39,602 nucleotides of DNA, from contig JAIEPW010000118.1 in the NCBI GenBank assembly GCA_019748195.1, forward strand, positions 1 to 39,602, written 5' to 3'. Under the pieces are notes generated by a model. It was not told where the DNA came from, ran no database searches, and saw nothing but the letters and a program-made list of their open reading frames with translations. This document shows, in pieces, positions 23,157-30,683 of the stretch (positions are counted from its first letter, which is position 1; each line of letters begins with the position of its first letter). The position numbers and the translations under genes are program-made. The DNA is from Bryobacteraceae bacterium (GTDB lineage Bacteria > Acidobacteriota > Terriglobia > Bryobacterales > Bryobacteraceae).

Positions 23157-24086
23157 ATGCCCTCCCGTATCGAATGGCCCGATGGGAAGCAGTTCGCGTT
23201 CACCATCACCGACGACACAGACCAGTCGACCTTGCTGAAAACGAAGCCGCTTTACGACGTCCTGCGGAACCACGGCCTGCGGACCACCAAGACCGTCTGG
23301 CCTTTGCGCGCCGCGGGCAAATGCATCACCGGCGGGGAAACACTTGAGGATTCCGGATATCTGGAATGGGTTCGGGACCTGCAGAAGTCCGGTTTCGAGA
23401 TCGCCCTGCACGGCGTTGCCGACGAGACATCCTCGCGCGAACGCGTGAGCGCGGGGTTGGACCGCTACCGCGAGCTGCTGGGCAATGATCCGCGTATGCA
23501 CATTAACCACGTCGGACAGAAGGAGGGCATGTATTGGGGCCCGGCCCGTCTTCACGCTCCCGCTTCCTGGTGCTACGACGCTTACCTCCGGTATCGCGGC
23601 GGGATTCGCGAGTACGAAGGGCACGTGGAAACCAGTCCGCTTTTCTGGGGCGACTTGTGCTTGAGCCGCACGCGATACACGCGAAACCTCGTCTGGCATG
23701 ACATCAATACGACCAAGGCAGACCCGCTATTCCCCTACCATGATCCTTCGCGTCCCTATGTCAACTACTGGTTCAGCGCGACTTACGGCTCCGGGATCCG
23801 CAACTTCCTGCGGCTGGTGGAACAGCAAAACCTCGATCGCCTGGCGCGGGAAGGAGGCGCATGTATCGTCTATACTCATCTGGGCACGTTTCCCACCGCC
23901 GCGCCGGAATTCTCTCAGGCCATCGCGCGGATCGCGCGGATGAACGGCTGGTTTGTTCCCGCCTCTACATTGCTCGATCACATCGGCCGCTCGCGTGGAT
24001 GGACGAATGTCGGCAAAAGGCGGCGGGAGCTGCTTGCATTGGAGCTGAAGTGGATGCTCCAGCAGGTGAAGTCGCCCACGGGATGA
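23157..24086 (+). CDS. polysaccharide deacetylase-like protein
   Basis: The 309-residue protein opens with KQFAFTITDDTDQST (11-25), where Asp19-Asp20 match the catalytic/metal Asp pair of NodB-type deacetylases. GFEIALHGVAD (79-89, His85) fits the metal-binding histidine segment, and VYTHLGTF near residue 238 resembles the C-terminal His motif. The loop INHVGQKEGMYWG (116-128) is unusual. There is no signal peptide. It would deacetylate a sugar or a small amide in the cytoplasm. It is divergent from the ACP/GNAT pair with 58 bases between starts, so shared control is likely. Confidence 0.7.
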   Translation: MPSRIEWPDGKQFAFTITDDTDQSTLLKTKPLYDVLRNHGLRTTKTVWPLRAAGKCITGGETLEDSGYLEWVRDLQKSGFEIALHGVADETSSRERVSAGLDRYRELLGNDPRMHINHVGQKEGMYWGPARLHAPASWCYDAYLRYRGGIREYEGHVETSPLFWGDLCLSRTRYTRNLVWHDINTTKADPLFPYHDPSRPYVNYWFSATYGSGIRNFLRLVEQQNLDRLAREGGACIVYTHLGTFPTAAPEFSQAIARIARMNGWFVPASTLLDHIGRSRGWTNVGKRRRELLALELKWMLQQVKSPTG

Positions 24087-24177
24087 AACCGCCGGCTTCG
24101 TCTCCCCCCGTTGGCGATGTCTTCGTTGTTTTACAGCGCCCGCGTCGAAGTGATGCGGGCCTAAGCCCAAGCCCGTC

Positions 24178-24744
24178 TCAACGTCCAAACCCGATTCCCA
24201 GCAGCACTTGCACCTGATCCCGCCGGAACTCCAACAGGTTCTGCAGGCCCGACACAAGGTTCGTCCGCCCCGACCAGCGCACATAGCGAGCTTCCGGCGT
24301 GAAAATCACCGGCCCGAGCTTGAAGTCGATCCCTACCCCGCCCGTAACGCCGACATGCGCGGATCCCTCGGTTTCAAAACGATCCGGAATGGTGCGGAAC
24401 GTCGGGCCCACCACCACAAACGGCTTCACCACCGGGAACGGCGCGCGCAGCTTCGCCATAACGGGAAACTCCCACGAACTCGATCCCTGCTCGGCTCGCG
24501 CCGGCGCCAGCGTGCGATATTTCACCGGGCGGTACAACGCGTCCACCTCCAGGCGAATCCAGCTTGCGCCCACCTCGAAAAACGGCCCTACCAGGTACGG
24601 GTTCGACAAGTCCTCGGCGTTCACCCGCCGCTCGATCAGCGTGTCCAGCGCCGACCAGCCGCCCTTCGCGCCTACCGTCCAGGACTGGCTGAACACCGGC
24701 GCCGCAACCGCCGCGCTTAGCAAAAAAGCCGACAAGATCCGCAT
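24178..24744 (-). CDS. outer-membrane beta-barrel protein
   Basis: The 188-residue protein has a signal peptide (1 to about 19, cleaved after VFS or FSQ). The rest alternates short amphipathic strands: SWTVGAKGGWSAL, VGPFFEVGASWIRLEVDALYR, KPFVVVGPTFRT, HVGVTGGVGIDFKLGPVIFTPEARYVRW and a closing VQVLLGIGFGR. This is the pattern of an eight-stranded porin-like barrel (OmpA/OprF-like or OMP_b-brl). A good AGGAGG ribosome site lies upstream. The last residue is Arg rather than the usual Phe. Confidence 0.75.
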   Translation of the reverse strand: MRILSAFLLSAAVAAPVFSQSWTVGAKGGWSALDTLIERRVNAEDLSNPYLVGPFFEVGASWIRLEVDALYRPVKYRTLAPARAEQGSSSWEFPVMAKLRAPFPVVKPFVVVGPTFRTIPDRFETEGSAHVGVTGGVGIDFKLGPVIFTPEARYVRWSGRTNLVSGLQNLLEFRRDQVQVLLGIGFGR

Positions 24745-24940
24745 GAATCCCTCCTACAGGAGCAGACCCACAAAGCCGCGGAATCGTAACGGCAAGGCGG
24801 CACCGCGGATGTGTCTTATCTCACGAGCCCAAGTTATCCGCGATCCACCGCAACTAAGAACCACGGCCAACGGAGTGGCGAACGTTGGTTCGTCTGCCTC
24901 CTATATCGATCCACGCTGTACGATCCATCATTCAACTCGA
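24745..24940. other. gene-free spacer
   Basis: It holds the ribosome site and presumably the promoter of the barrel gene. No gene, clear promoter boxes or strong terminator is visible. Confidence 0.4.
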
Positions 24941-25528
24941 TTAATGACAGCCCATGCAGGTGAACCCTCGGCCGTGGCACACCGCGCAGGTCGTGCGGTC
25001 CAACTGCAATGTCCCCCGGCTATGCTCATCAATGAATTGCGGGCTGTGATTCGCTGGTTTCAGCTTCGCTCCTGCTTCATGGCAGGTGGCGCAACTGAAG
25101 GGAACCTCGATTTTGTTGTGGCACGTCAGGCAATCCGCCATCGCCGCCGGCTGAGGCTCCTCCGCGGTGCGATGGCACGCCAGGCACGCGTCCTTTGTAT
25201 CCAGCAGCGGGCGGATCTGCTTGCCGTTCGCGCCCAGGTACGTCCCGTTATCGATCGCCCGCGCGATTACGCTCGCCGGGTTGCCCATGCTCAGGTGCTT
25301 GTCGTGACTGAAGTCCTTCAGAAACGCCTTGCGCGGAGATCCCACCCGCCGCGCGTCCGCGTGGCACTTTCCGCAGGACTCCGCGGACGGCAGCAGATTG
25401 TCCGCCGCGCGCGCGCTCTTGCGCGCCGCATGACAATCGGCGCACTTCACATCCTGGTGCCGGGCGTGCGGGAATTCCGCCGCCGCGCACCACGCCGCGG
25501 TCAGCAGGAAAACCGTGGCCGGCTTCAT
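24941..25528 (-). CDS. seven-haem c-type cytochrome
   Basis: The 195-residue protein has a short signal peptide (1 to about 17) and seven CxxCH motifs at residues 29-33, 52-56, 115-119, 133-137, 146-150, 181-185 and 191-195. Extra histidines (for example HxxH near 21-24 and 75-78) can serve as distal ligands, as in cytochrome c3/c7-type proteins. The last haem histidine is the final residue of the protein. It is a periplasmic multihaem electron carrier. Its ATG overlaps the stop of the PQQ-type dehydrogenase gene (ATGA at 25525-25528), which makes it a likely electron acceptor for that enzyme. Confidence 0.9.
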   Translation of the reverse strand: MKPATVFLLTAAWCAAAEFPHARHQDVKCADCHAARKSARAADNLLPSAESCGKCHADARRVGSPRKAFLKDFSHDKHLSMGNPASVIARAIDNGTYLGANGKQIRPLLDTKDACLACHRTAEEPQPAAMADCLTCHNKIEVPFSCATCHEAGAKLKPANHSPQFIDEHSRGTLQLDRTTCAVCHGRGFTCMGCH

Positions 25529-26685
25529 CGCTTGTAAGCGATCCGCCAGATTTTGTTCCCTCCGTCATCGGAGACCAGCAGGCTGCCGTCCGGCATCTCC
25601 AGCAGCCCCACGGGCCGTCCCCACACTTCCTTCGAGTCCGGATCGGTCATCCACCCGCTGAGGAAATCCCGCGGCGGACCCGAAGGCTTCCCGTTCTGAA
25701 ACGGCACGAACGCAACGGAATACCCCACACGCTTCGACCGGTTCCAGGATCCGTGATACGCCAGGAACGCCCCGCCCCGGTACTCGGCCGGAAACATCCG
25801 GCCCTGATAGAACTGGAAATCGAGCACCGCCGCGTGCGACGGCAGCAGCACGTCCGGAACGATGGTCTTCTTCACCAGCTCCGGCTGCTTGCCCGCGTGC
25901 CGCGGATCTTCATTCGGACCCACATAGGCGAACGGCCAGCCATAAAAGCCGCCCTTCTGCACGCTGGTGAAATAGTCGGGAACCAGGTCGTCTCCAAGAA
26001 GGTCGCGCTCCTGCACTGCCGCCCACAGCGTGTTCGATCCGGGATAGAACCCGATATCGGTGGGATTCCGCGTTCCCGTGGCGAACAGTTCGCGGCCGCT
26101 GCCGTCGGGATTCATCACGCTGATCGCCGCCCGGATCTCCGGCTCGCCCGCGTCCACGTTCGACAGGGAGCCAACCGTCAGATACAGCTTCTCCCCTTTC
26201 GGATCAAAAGCAATGGACCGCGTCCAGTGACCCTTGCCGTAGTCCTTCAGATCCGCGATCATCTCCCCGGCGCCCGCCGTCATCGCCTTCGCGTCATAGC
26301 GATAGCGCTTCAGCGCGGTGGTCTCGGCGACATACAGCCAGTCCTTCCAGAACGCAATCCCATAGGGGCGATCCAGCTTCTCCAGCAGTACCTTCCGATC
26401 CTTGCCGCCGTTGGTCAGGATGTAGACCTTGCCATCCTGCGTCGAGTCCGTCAGCAGGATCTCCTTTGACGGTCCCAGCAGCATCATCCGCGGACGCTTG
26501 AATCCGGTTGCGAATTCCTCGATCGTGAATCCGGGCGGCGTCCGCAGTTGCGATCCTTCCGGCCGGGCAACCACGCGCGGCGGATTCACGGCCGACGGCG
26601 TCTCGAAAGGTTTGGGCAGCTTGGATGCCGGCTGCGCGCAAAGCGCGGCGGCGGTGGCGAAAAGCAGCGGGAGTGTGTTCTTCAT
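25525..26685 (-). CDS. PQQ-dependent sugar dehydrogenase-fold protein (sorbosone dehydrogenase-like)
   Basis: The 386-residue protein has a signal peptide (1 to about 18) and a six-bladed beta-propeller of the soluble glucose dehydrogenase/L-sorbosone dehydrogenase type. Motifs include GFTIEEFATGFKRPRMM (52-68), the NPTDIGFYPGSNTLWAAVQE stretch around 209, FYGWPFAYVGPNEDPRH around 245, SHAAVLDFQFYQG, and the closing LLVSDDGGNKIWRI. It would oxidise a sugar or aldehyde in the periplasm if it binds PQQ; residues for PQQ cannot be confirmed by eye. It is first in a two-gene operon with the seven-haem cytochrome. Confidence 0.85.
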   Translation of the reverse strand: MKNTLPLLFATAAALCAQPASKLPKPFETPSAVNPPRVVARPEGSQLRTPPGFTIEEFATGFKRPRMMLLGPSKEILLTDSTQDGKVYILTNGGKDRKVLLEKLDRPYGIAFWKDWLYVAETTALKRYRYDAKAMTAGAGEMIADLKDYGKGHWTRSIAFDPKGEKLYLTVGSLSNVDAGEPEIRAAISVMNPDGSGRELFATGTRNPTDIGFYPGSNTLWAAVQERDLLGDDLVPDYFTSVQKGGFYGWPFAYVGPNEDPRHAGKQPELVKKTIVPDVLLPSHAAVLDFQFYQGRMFPAEYRGGAFLAYHGSWNRSKRVGYSVAFVPFQNGKPSGPPRDFLSGWMTDPDSKEVWGRPVGLLEMPDGSLLVSDDGGNKIWRIAYKR

Positions 26686-26714
26686 GCGCTGCTCTCAGTG
26701 TATCGCGACCGATA

Positions 26715-26739
26715 AACCCGGCCGCGCCGCGGCCGGGTT
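26715..26739 (-). terminator. terminator of the tRNA-Tyr/tRNA-Thr transcript
   Basis: A perfect 11-base stem (aacccggccgc/gcggccgggtt) with a three-base loop follows the tRNA-Thr on the minus strand. Only a short T-rich tail follows. Confidence 0.7.
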
Positions 26740-26748
26740 CGGTGGATC

Positions 26749-26824
<76 letters not shown>

Positions 26825-26832
26825 GAACTCTC

Positions 26833-26921
26833 TGGTGGACAGGGAAGGATTCGAACCTTCGTACCTCGCAAGGAGGGGCAGATTTACAGTCTGCTGGCTT
26901 TAACCACTCACCCACCTGTCC
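26833..26921 (-). tRNA. tRNA-Tyr (GTA)
   Basis: The minus strand has acceptor GGACAGG/CCTGTCC, anticodon stem CAGA/TCTG around CTGTAAA (anticodon GTA), a long variable arm as expected for a type II tRNA-Tyr, the T-loop GTTCGAATCC and an encoded CCA. It lies eight bases upstream of tRNA-Thr, so they share one transcript. Confidence 0.95.
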
Positions 26922-26967
26922 AGGGTGGGACTCCGAACCCGCAGTTTAGCACGACCGCTTGGCCGCC

Positions 26968-27489
26968 TCAAAGTTTCCCGGGTGAGGTTTCGGCCAGCCC
27001 CGCCAGCGTACGGAGTTGCTTCCGCATCATGATCCAATCGCCGAAAGGGAGCAGCCCCCGGAGGATTGTCCCATACCACCCTGTGGGATATTGCACTCTC
27101 AGTTTCGCCACCAGCCGCCCCGGAAAAACGCGATAGGTCACTGCTACTTCCCCGAACACCTTAGCCGCGGGCTCCGTGATCCGGATCGTAAGGTGTTCCC
27201 CCGGAGCGAACGATACCAGCCGGAAAATGGTCATCACCGCTTGCCCTGGTTGCAAATTCTGAGCCCCCGCGGTCAGCTTCCGGGGACTTCGCCGGCCCCA
27301 GTTGTCGATCCAGTCGTAGGAATACGGGGCCACCCGTAACTGGCAGAGCCAAAGGAAGATAACCTCGGCTGGCGCCTGGCAGGAAACGCCCCGGAAGTAG
27401 GCGTCCGACCCGAACGGCAGGACCTCATCACAGGGGTAGGGCAATTGCTGCTCGTGAGGCGTCACACCCCAGACGCGGAATTGGGGCAT
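26968..27489 (-). CDS. SRPBCC-family protein
   Basis: The 173-residue protein looks like a START/SRPBCC domain. QAPAEVIFLWLCQLRVAPYSYDWIDNWGRRSP (about 38-69) matches the pattern 'aPpe.vW.wl.qlg...gg.YsydwldN' of this group, and a later strand pair, HLTIRITEPAAKVFGEVAVTYRVF, fits the closing sheet. There is no signal peptide. These domains hold hydrophobic ligands; the ligand is unknown. A second protein of the same group lies at 33104-33727. Confidence 0.75.
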   Translation of the reverse strand: MPQFRVWGVTPHEQQLPYPCDEVLPFGSDAYFRGVSCQAPAEVIFLWLCQLRVAPYSYDWIDNWGRRSPRKLTAGAQNLQPGQAVMTIFRLVSFAPGEHLTIRITEPAAKVFGEVAVTYRVFPGRLVAKLRVQYPTGWYGTILRGLLPFGDWIMMRKQLRTLAGLAETSPGKL

Positions 27490-27599
27490 AGCGCATTATA
27501 CCGGGCCCGCTCAGCGGGGGTGGCTCGCCAGTCTCGGCGCGAGGGTATGCGGAACCACACAAGTCTATGTTTCTGAATCGTTTCGCAGACCGTTGGTTC

Positions 27600-27614
27600 T
27601 GGTACTTTTCCGCT
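27600..27614 (+). promoter_or_regulatory. sigma-54-like element of PEP-CTERM copy 1 (spacing off by one)
   Basis: The sequence tggtacttttccgc aligns base for base with the elements of copies 2 and 3, except for one missing T. The GG (27601-27602) and GC (27612-27613) are 9 bases apart, not the 10 that sigma-54 RNA polymerase normally demands. Confidence 0.5.
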
Positions 27615-27732
27615 GATTCGAGGCTTGTGCCCGATTAGGGTTTTCCCCTAGAATGAGGATGGTCTGATTGGTTGAACCCTACGAGGACTACAGGCAAAGG
27701 GTCGCCAGCCTGACCAGCTTACGGAGGAGCTT

Positions 27733-28455
27733 ATGAAAAAACATCTACTGAACGCAGTGTTCGCTGGACTGGCGCTGGCTACGATCATGCCCGCCAATAC
27801 GATCCCGCTTCGGGTTTCTTTTGACGGACTGGACTTCGCCTACGACCCCGAGACGGGAAACATCTGCGATTCGGGCGGCTGCTTCTTCGGCGCCGGCAAT
27901 AACGACGCCGTGGACACCCTCAACTTTCGCATCAACGGAATCGTGATTCCGACGCCCAGCGCCTTAAACCCCCGCATTGACCTGCTGTTGAACGTCGGAG
28001 CGCTGCCCCTGAATGGCAACGCGGCGATCAATCCGGCGGCTTTCAATGCCCTGGACATTCTGTTCAACGGCGGCGCGCTGTTCACGGAAATCAACGGCGG
28101 CAATATCAATATCACCACGACCTGCGCGCAAGGCGGCACGCTTCCCAATTGCACCAACAACGCGGTAACCATCACCGTTCTCGGAAACTCCGTGAACCTG
28201 GCGAGCCTCGGCTCGCTGTTGCCGCAGGAGTTGAACAACCTCGGCATTCAGGACAATACCTTCATCCCCGTGGTGCTCACGTTTTCCGGCAACTTCTCCG
28301 GCCCGCTCCCGCTGAGTGAACTGGGTGGCTTCTCGGCCCAGGGCAGCGGCGAGCTGCAGGGCACGGTTCCCGAAGTTCCGGAGCCGATGACCATGGCGTT
28401 GATGGGCGCCGGTCTGGCGGGCATTGCCCTCCTGCGCCGCCGGAACTCCAGGTAA
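27733..28455 (+). CDS. PEP-CTERM surface protein, array copy 1
   Basis: The 240-residue protein starts at an ATG with GGAGG upstream. A signal peptide covers residues 1 to about 22. The mature part is rich in Asn, Gly, Thr and hydrophobic strands, with two cysteine pairs: CDSGGC (about 45-50) and TTCAQGGTLPNC (about 132-143). The C-terminus VPEVPEPMTMALMGAGLAGIALLRRRNSR has the PEP motif, a helix and a basic end, the sorting signal cut by an exosortase. The protein is probably delivered to the cell surface or exopolysaccharide. It is about 60 percent like copies 2 and 3 by eye. The family is otherwise unknown to me. Confidence 0.9.
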   Translation: MKKHLLNAVFAGLALATIMPANTIPLRVSFDGLDFAYDPETGNICDSGGCFFGAGNNDAVDTLNFRINGIVIPTPSALNPRIDLLLNVGALPLNGNAAINPAAFNALDILFNGGALFTEINGGNINITTTCAQGGTLPNCTNNAVTITVLGNSVNLASLGSLLPQELNNLGIQDNTFIPVVLTFSGNFSGPLPLSELGGFSAQGSGELQGTVPEVPEPMTMALMGAGLAGIALLRRRNSR

Positions 28456-28479
28456 TCGAAGCACGCTCCTCCTTGTACA

Positions 28480-28506
28480 GGCCACCGCTCCGGCGGTGGC
28501 CTTTTT
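28480..28506 (+). terminator. terminator after PEP-CTERM copy 1
   Basis: A nine-base perfect stem ggccaccgc/gcggtggcc with loop tccg, followed by five T. The stem is identical to those at 28719 and 29696. Confidence 0.92.
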
Positions 28507-28631
28507 GATTTTGTCCTAAGCCCTCCCCTTTGCCTTCGAGACCGGGATTTCACCCCTAATCAGTTGTGCGCAATGAGCTTAGACTACCTAGTCCGGGTAC
28601 CATTCTGGGATTCGGACTCTGGCGCTCCGGG

Positions 28632-28691
28632 TCGCTGATCGGCGGCGGTCTCGCCGGTCGGGCGCTGCTTCGCCGCCGCGCTTCCAAGTAA
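28632..28691 (+). pseudogene. 3' relic of a fourth PEP-CTERM paralogue
   Basis: These bases encode SLIGGGLAGRALLRRRASK and a stop, the same C-terminal helix and basic tail as copy 3 (SLIGGGLAGLALLRRRASK). Upstream the similarity ends abruptly at 28632, and no body of the gene is found before it. The sequence after the stop, including the terminator at 28719, matches that after copy 2. A gene body has been lost by deletion or recombination. Confidence 0.85.
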
Positions 28692-28718
28692 GCAAAACCA
28701 CAGTCCTCCTCCATCCAA

Positions 28719-28744
28719 GGCCACCGCTCCGGCGGTGGCCTTTT
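28719..28744 (+). terminator. terminator after the PEP-CTERM relic
   Basis: The same nine-base stem ggccaccgc/gcggtggcc with loop tccg, followed by four T. It is kept although the gene body is gone, and now also insulates the copy 2 promoter. Confidence 0.9.
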
Positions 28745-28832
28745 CGCTTTGGCACCGCACTAGGGCCCTTCCAAAACCGGTCCGCTGCGTCCCTAAGCTA
28801 TATCCAACACTGGGCTTAACTCTCTCTGGTCC

Positions 28833-28848
28833 TGGTACTTTTCCTGCT
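28833..28848 (+). promoter_or_regulatory. predicted sigma-54 promoter of PEP-CTERM copy 2
   Basis: Reads tggtacttttcctgct, with GG at 28834-28835 and GC at 28846-28847, exactly 10 bases apart. This matches the -24/-12 rule for sigma-54. Transcription should begin near 28859, giving a leader of about 90 bases. Confidence 0.7.
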
Positions 28849-28853
28849 TTTCG

Positions 28854-28874
28854 GGCCTTGCGCCCCGTAAGGCC
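28854..28874 (+). promoter_or_regulatory. leader hairpin, PEP-CTERM copy 2
   Basis: A perfect inverted repeat ggcctt/aaggcc with a nine-base loop lies at or just after the predicted transcription start. The same hairpin occurs in copy 3 (29830-29850). Confidence 0.5.
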
Positions 28875-28948
28875 AACACCCTACACTGAGACAGTTACGA
28901 GCTTACAGAAAACGTTGTATTCACCTGTACCATTTCCTAGGAGGAACT

Positions 28949-29668
28949 TTGAAGAACACTTTAGCTAAGCTTTTCATCGCCGGACTGATGGGCACCGCCA
29001 TTCTCAGCGCCGGTCCGATCCCCGTCCGCATCTCGTTCGACGGGCTGGACTTTAACTATAATCCCGGCACGGGAACGATCTGCGACGCCAACACCTGCAA
29101 CTTCGGGACTGCCGCGGTGGGCGACTCCATCGACACTTTGAACTTCCGCATCAACGGAGTGGTCGTGCCGACCCCCAGCGCCACGAATCCGGTGATCGAC
29201 ATGTTGCTCAATGTCGGAGCTCTTCCGTTGAACGGCAGTGTCAACATCAGCACGACACTGCTGAACGTCTTCGACATCTGGTACAACGGTGGATCTCTGA
29301 TCAACAACATCACCAGCGGCACCGTGAATATCACCACCACCTGCCAAACGGGCGGTGCGGTGCCGGCTTGCACCAACAACCTGGTGACCATCACGGTTCT
29401 GGGGCAGTCGGTCAATCTGACCAGCTTGGCGTCCGACTTCCCGGCCGAGCTGGGGGGAATCGCCAACAACACCTTCACCCCAGTAGTGCTTACCTTCTCG
29501 GGCAACTTCTCGGGCCTCCTCCCCCAGAGCGAGCTCGGCGGATTCAGCGCGCAGGGCAGCGGCGAGCTGCAAGGCACGGTTCCCGAGGTTCCGGAGCCGA
29601 TGACCATGTCGCTGATCGGTGGCGGTCTGGCGGGCCTGGCGCTGCTGCGCCGCCGCGCCACCAAGTAA
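28949..29668 (+). CDS. PEP-CTERM surface protein, array copy 2
   Basis: The 239-residue protein starts at TTG 28949, placed eight to ten bases after an AGGAGG site in the string ctaggaggaactttg, which copy 3 shares. It has a signal peptide (1 to about 21), then PIPVRISFDGLDFNYNPGTG shared in pattern with the paralogues, cysteine pairs CDANTC and TTCQTGGAVPAC, and the sorting signal VPEVPEPMTMSLIGGGLAGL with RRRATK. From base 29281 the gene is identical to copy 3 for 117 bases, while the 5' half has many silent differences. Confidence 0.9.
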   Translation: MKNTLAKLFIAGLMGTAILSAGPIPVRISFDGLDFNYNPGTGTICDANTCNFGTAAVGDSIDTLNFRINGVVVPTPSATNPVIDMLLNVGALPLNGSVNISTTLLNVFDIWYNGGSLINNITSGTVNITTTCQTGGAVPACTNNLVTITVLGQSVNLTSLASDFPAELGGIANNTFTPVVLTFSGNFSGLLPQSELGGFSAQGSGELQGTVPEVPEPMTMSLIGGGLAGLALLRRRATK

Positions 29669-29695
29669 GCAAAACCACAGTTCTCCTCCATCCCA

Positions 29696-29721
29696 GGCCA
29701 CCGCTCCGGCGGTGGCCTTTT
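29696..29721 (+). terminator. terminator after PEP-CTERM copy 2
   Basis: The same stem and loop as at 28480 and 28719, followed by four T. It marks the left end of the near-identical spacer repeated from 28691-28945. Confidence 0.92.
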
Positions 29722-29808
29722 CGATTTGGCGCCGCACTAGGGCCCTTCCAAAACCGGTCCGCTGCGTCCCTAAGCTATATCCAACGCTGGGTTAACTCTC
29801 TCTGGTCC

Positions 29809-29824
29809 TGGTACTTTTCCTGCT
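29809..29824 (+). promoter_or_regulatory. predicted sigma-54 promoter of PEP-CTERM copy 3
   Basis: Reads tggtacttttcctgct, identical to copy 2. GG at 29810-29811 and GC at 29822-29823 are 10 bases apart. The leader to the TTG start is about 100 bases. Confidence 0.7.
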
Positions 29825-29829
29825 TTTCG

Positions 29830-29850
29830 GGCCTTGCGCCCCGTAAGGCC
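29830..29850 (+). promoter_or_regulatory. leader hairpin, PEP-CTERM copy 3
   Basis: The inverted repeat ggcctt/aaggcc with loop gcgccccgt, identical to that of copy 2. Confidence 0.5.
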
Positions 29851-29932
29851 AACACCCTACACTCAGACAGTTTCGAGCTTACAAAAGACGACCTACTGAT
29901 CTGAACTTGTAAAACGTTGCCTAGGAGGAACT

Positions 29933-30634
29933 TTGCAGAATACTGCCATGAAACTGTTTTTGCTGGGTCTGTTGGCTGCGGCGATTTTGCCCGGCGCTAC
30001 CATCCCGGTTCGCGTCTCGTTCGACGGTCTCGACTTCACCTACGACCCCGGCACGGGCAGGATCTGCGATAACGGGGGTTGCGGCGATACCTCCGATTCC
30101 ATTGACACGTTGAACTTCCGCATCAATGGAGTTGTCATTCCCACCCCGAGCGCCACCAATCCCAGGATCAATATGCTTCTGAACGTCGGGGCTCTCCCGC
30201 TGAACGGCTCGGTGAATATCGGCGTCGGCAGCACCTTCGACATCCTGTACAACGGTGGATCTCTGATCAACAACATCACCAGCGGCACCGTGAATATCAC
30301 CACCACCTGCCAAACGGGCGGTGCGGTGCCGGCTTGCACCAACAACCTGGTGACCATCACGGTCCTGGGGCAGTCGGTCAATCTGACCAGCTTGTTCTCC
30401 GACTTCCCGGCCGAGCTGGGGGGAATCGCCAACAACAGCTTCACTCCGGTAGTGCTTACCTTCTCGGGCAACTTCTCGGGCCTCCTCCCCCAGAGCGAGC
30501 TCGGCGGGTTCAGCGCGCAGGGCAGCGGTGAGCTCCAAGGAACCCTTCCCGAGGTTCCGGAGCCGATGACCATGTCGCTGATCGGCGGCGGTCTCGCCGG
30601 TTTGGCGCTGCTGCGCCGCCGCGCTTCCAAGTAG
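29933..30634 (+). CDS. PEP-CTERM surface protein, array copy 3
   Basis: The 233-residue protein starts at TTG 29933 in the same ctaggaggaactttg context as copy 2; ATG 29948 is the alternative. It has a signal peptide (1 to about 23), TIPVRVSFDGLDFTYDPGTG, cysteine pairs CDNGGC and TTCQTGGAVPAC, and the sorting signal LPEVPEPMTMSLIGGGLAGL with RRRASK. It lacks a few residues after the first cysteine pair relative to copy 2. Its C-terminal half is nearly the same as copy 2, but its terminator is a different sequence. Confidence 0.9.
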   Translation: MQNTAMKLFLLGLLAAAILPGATIPVRVSFDGLDFTYDPGTGRICDNGGCGDTSDSIDTLNFRINGVVIPTPSATNPRINMLLNVGALPLNGSVNIGVGSTFDILYNGGSLINNITSGTVNITTTCQTGGAVPACTNNLVTITVLGQSVNLTSLFSDFPAELGGIANNSFTPVVLTFSGNFSGLLPQSELGGFSAQGSGELQGTLPEVPEPMTMSLIGGGLAGLALLRRRASK

Positions 30635-30658
30635 CGCAAAAGTAAGTGGGTTGCCTGA

Positions 30659-30683
30659 AGCCCCCGCCGCGGCGGGGGCTTTT
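30659..30683 (+). terminator. terminator after PEP-CTERM copy 3
   Basis: A ten-base stem agcccccgcc/ggcgggggct followed by TTT. It is unlike the stem used by copies 1, 2 and the relic, so it marks the right end of the duplicated unit. Confidence 0.88.

Noticed and set aside
24137-24159. hairpin gcccgc/gcgggc as terminator between convergent genes
   Set aside because: The stem is only six bases with an eleven-base loop and no T-run follows, so it is too weak to call.
28735-28968. 77-residue open frame before PEP-CTERM copy 2
   Set aside because: It spans the terminator, the sigma-54-like promoter and the leader, which are repeated as non-coding sequence before copy 3 with frame-breaking differences.
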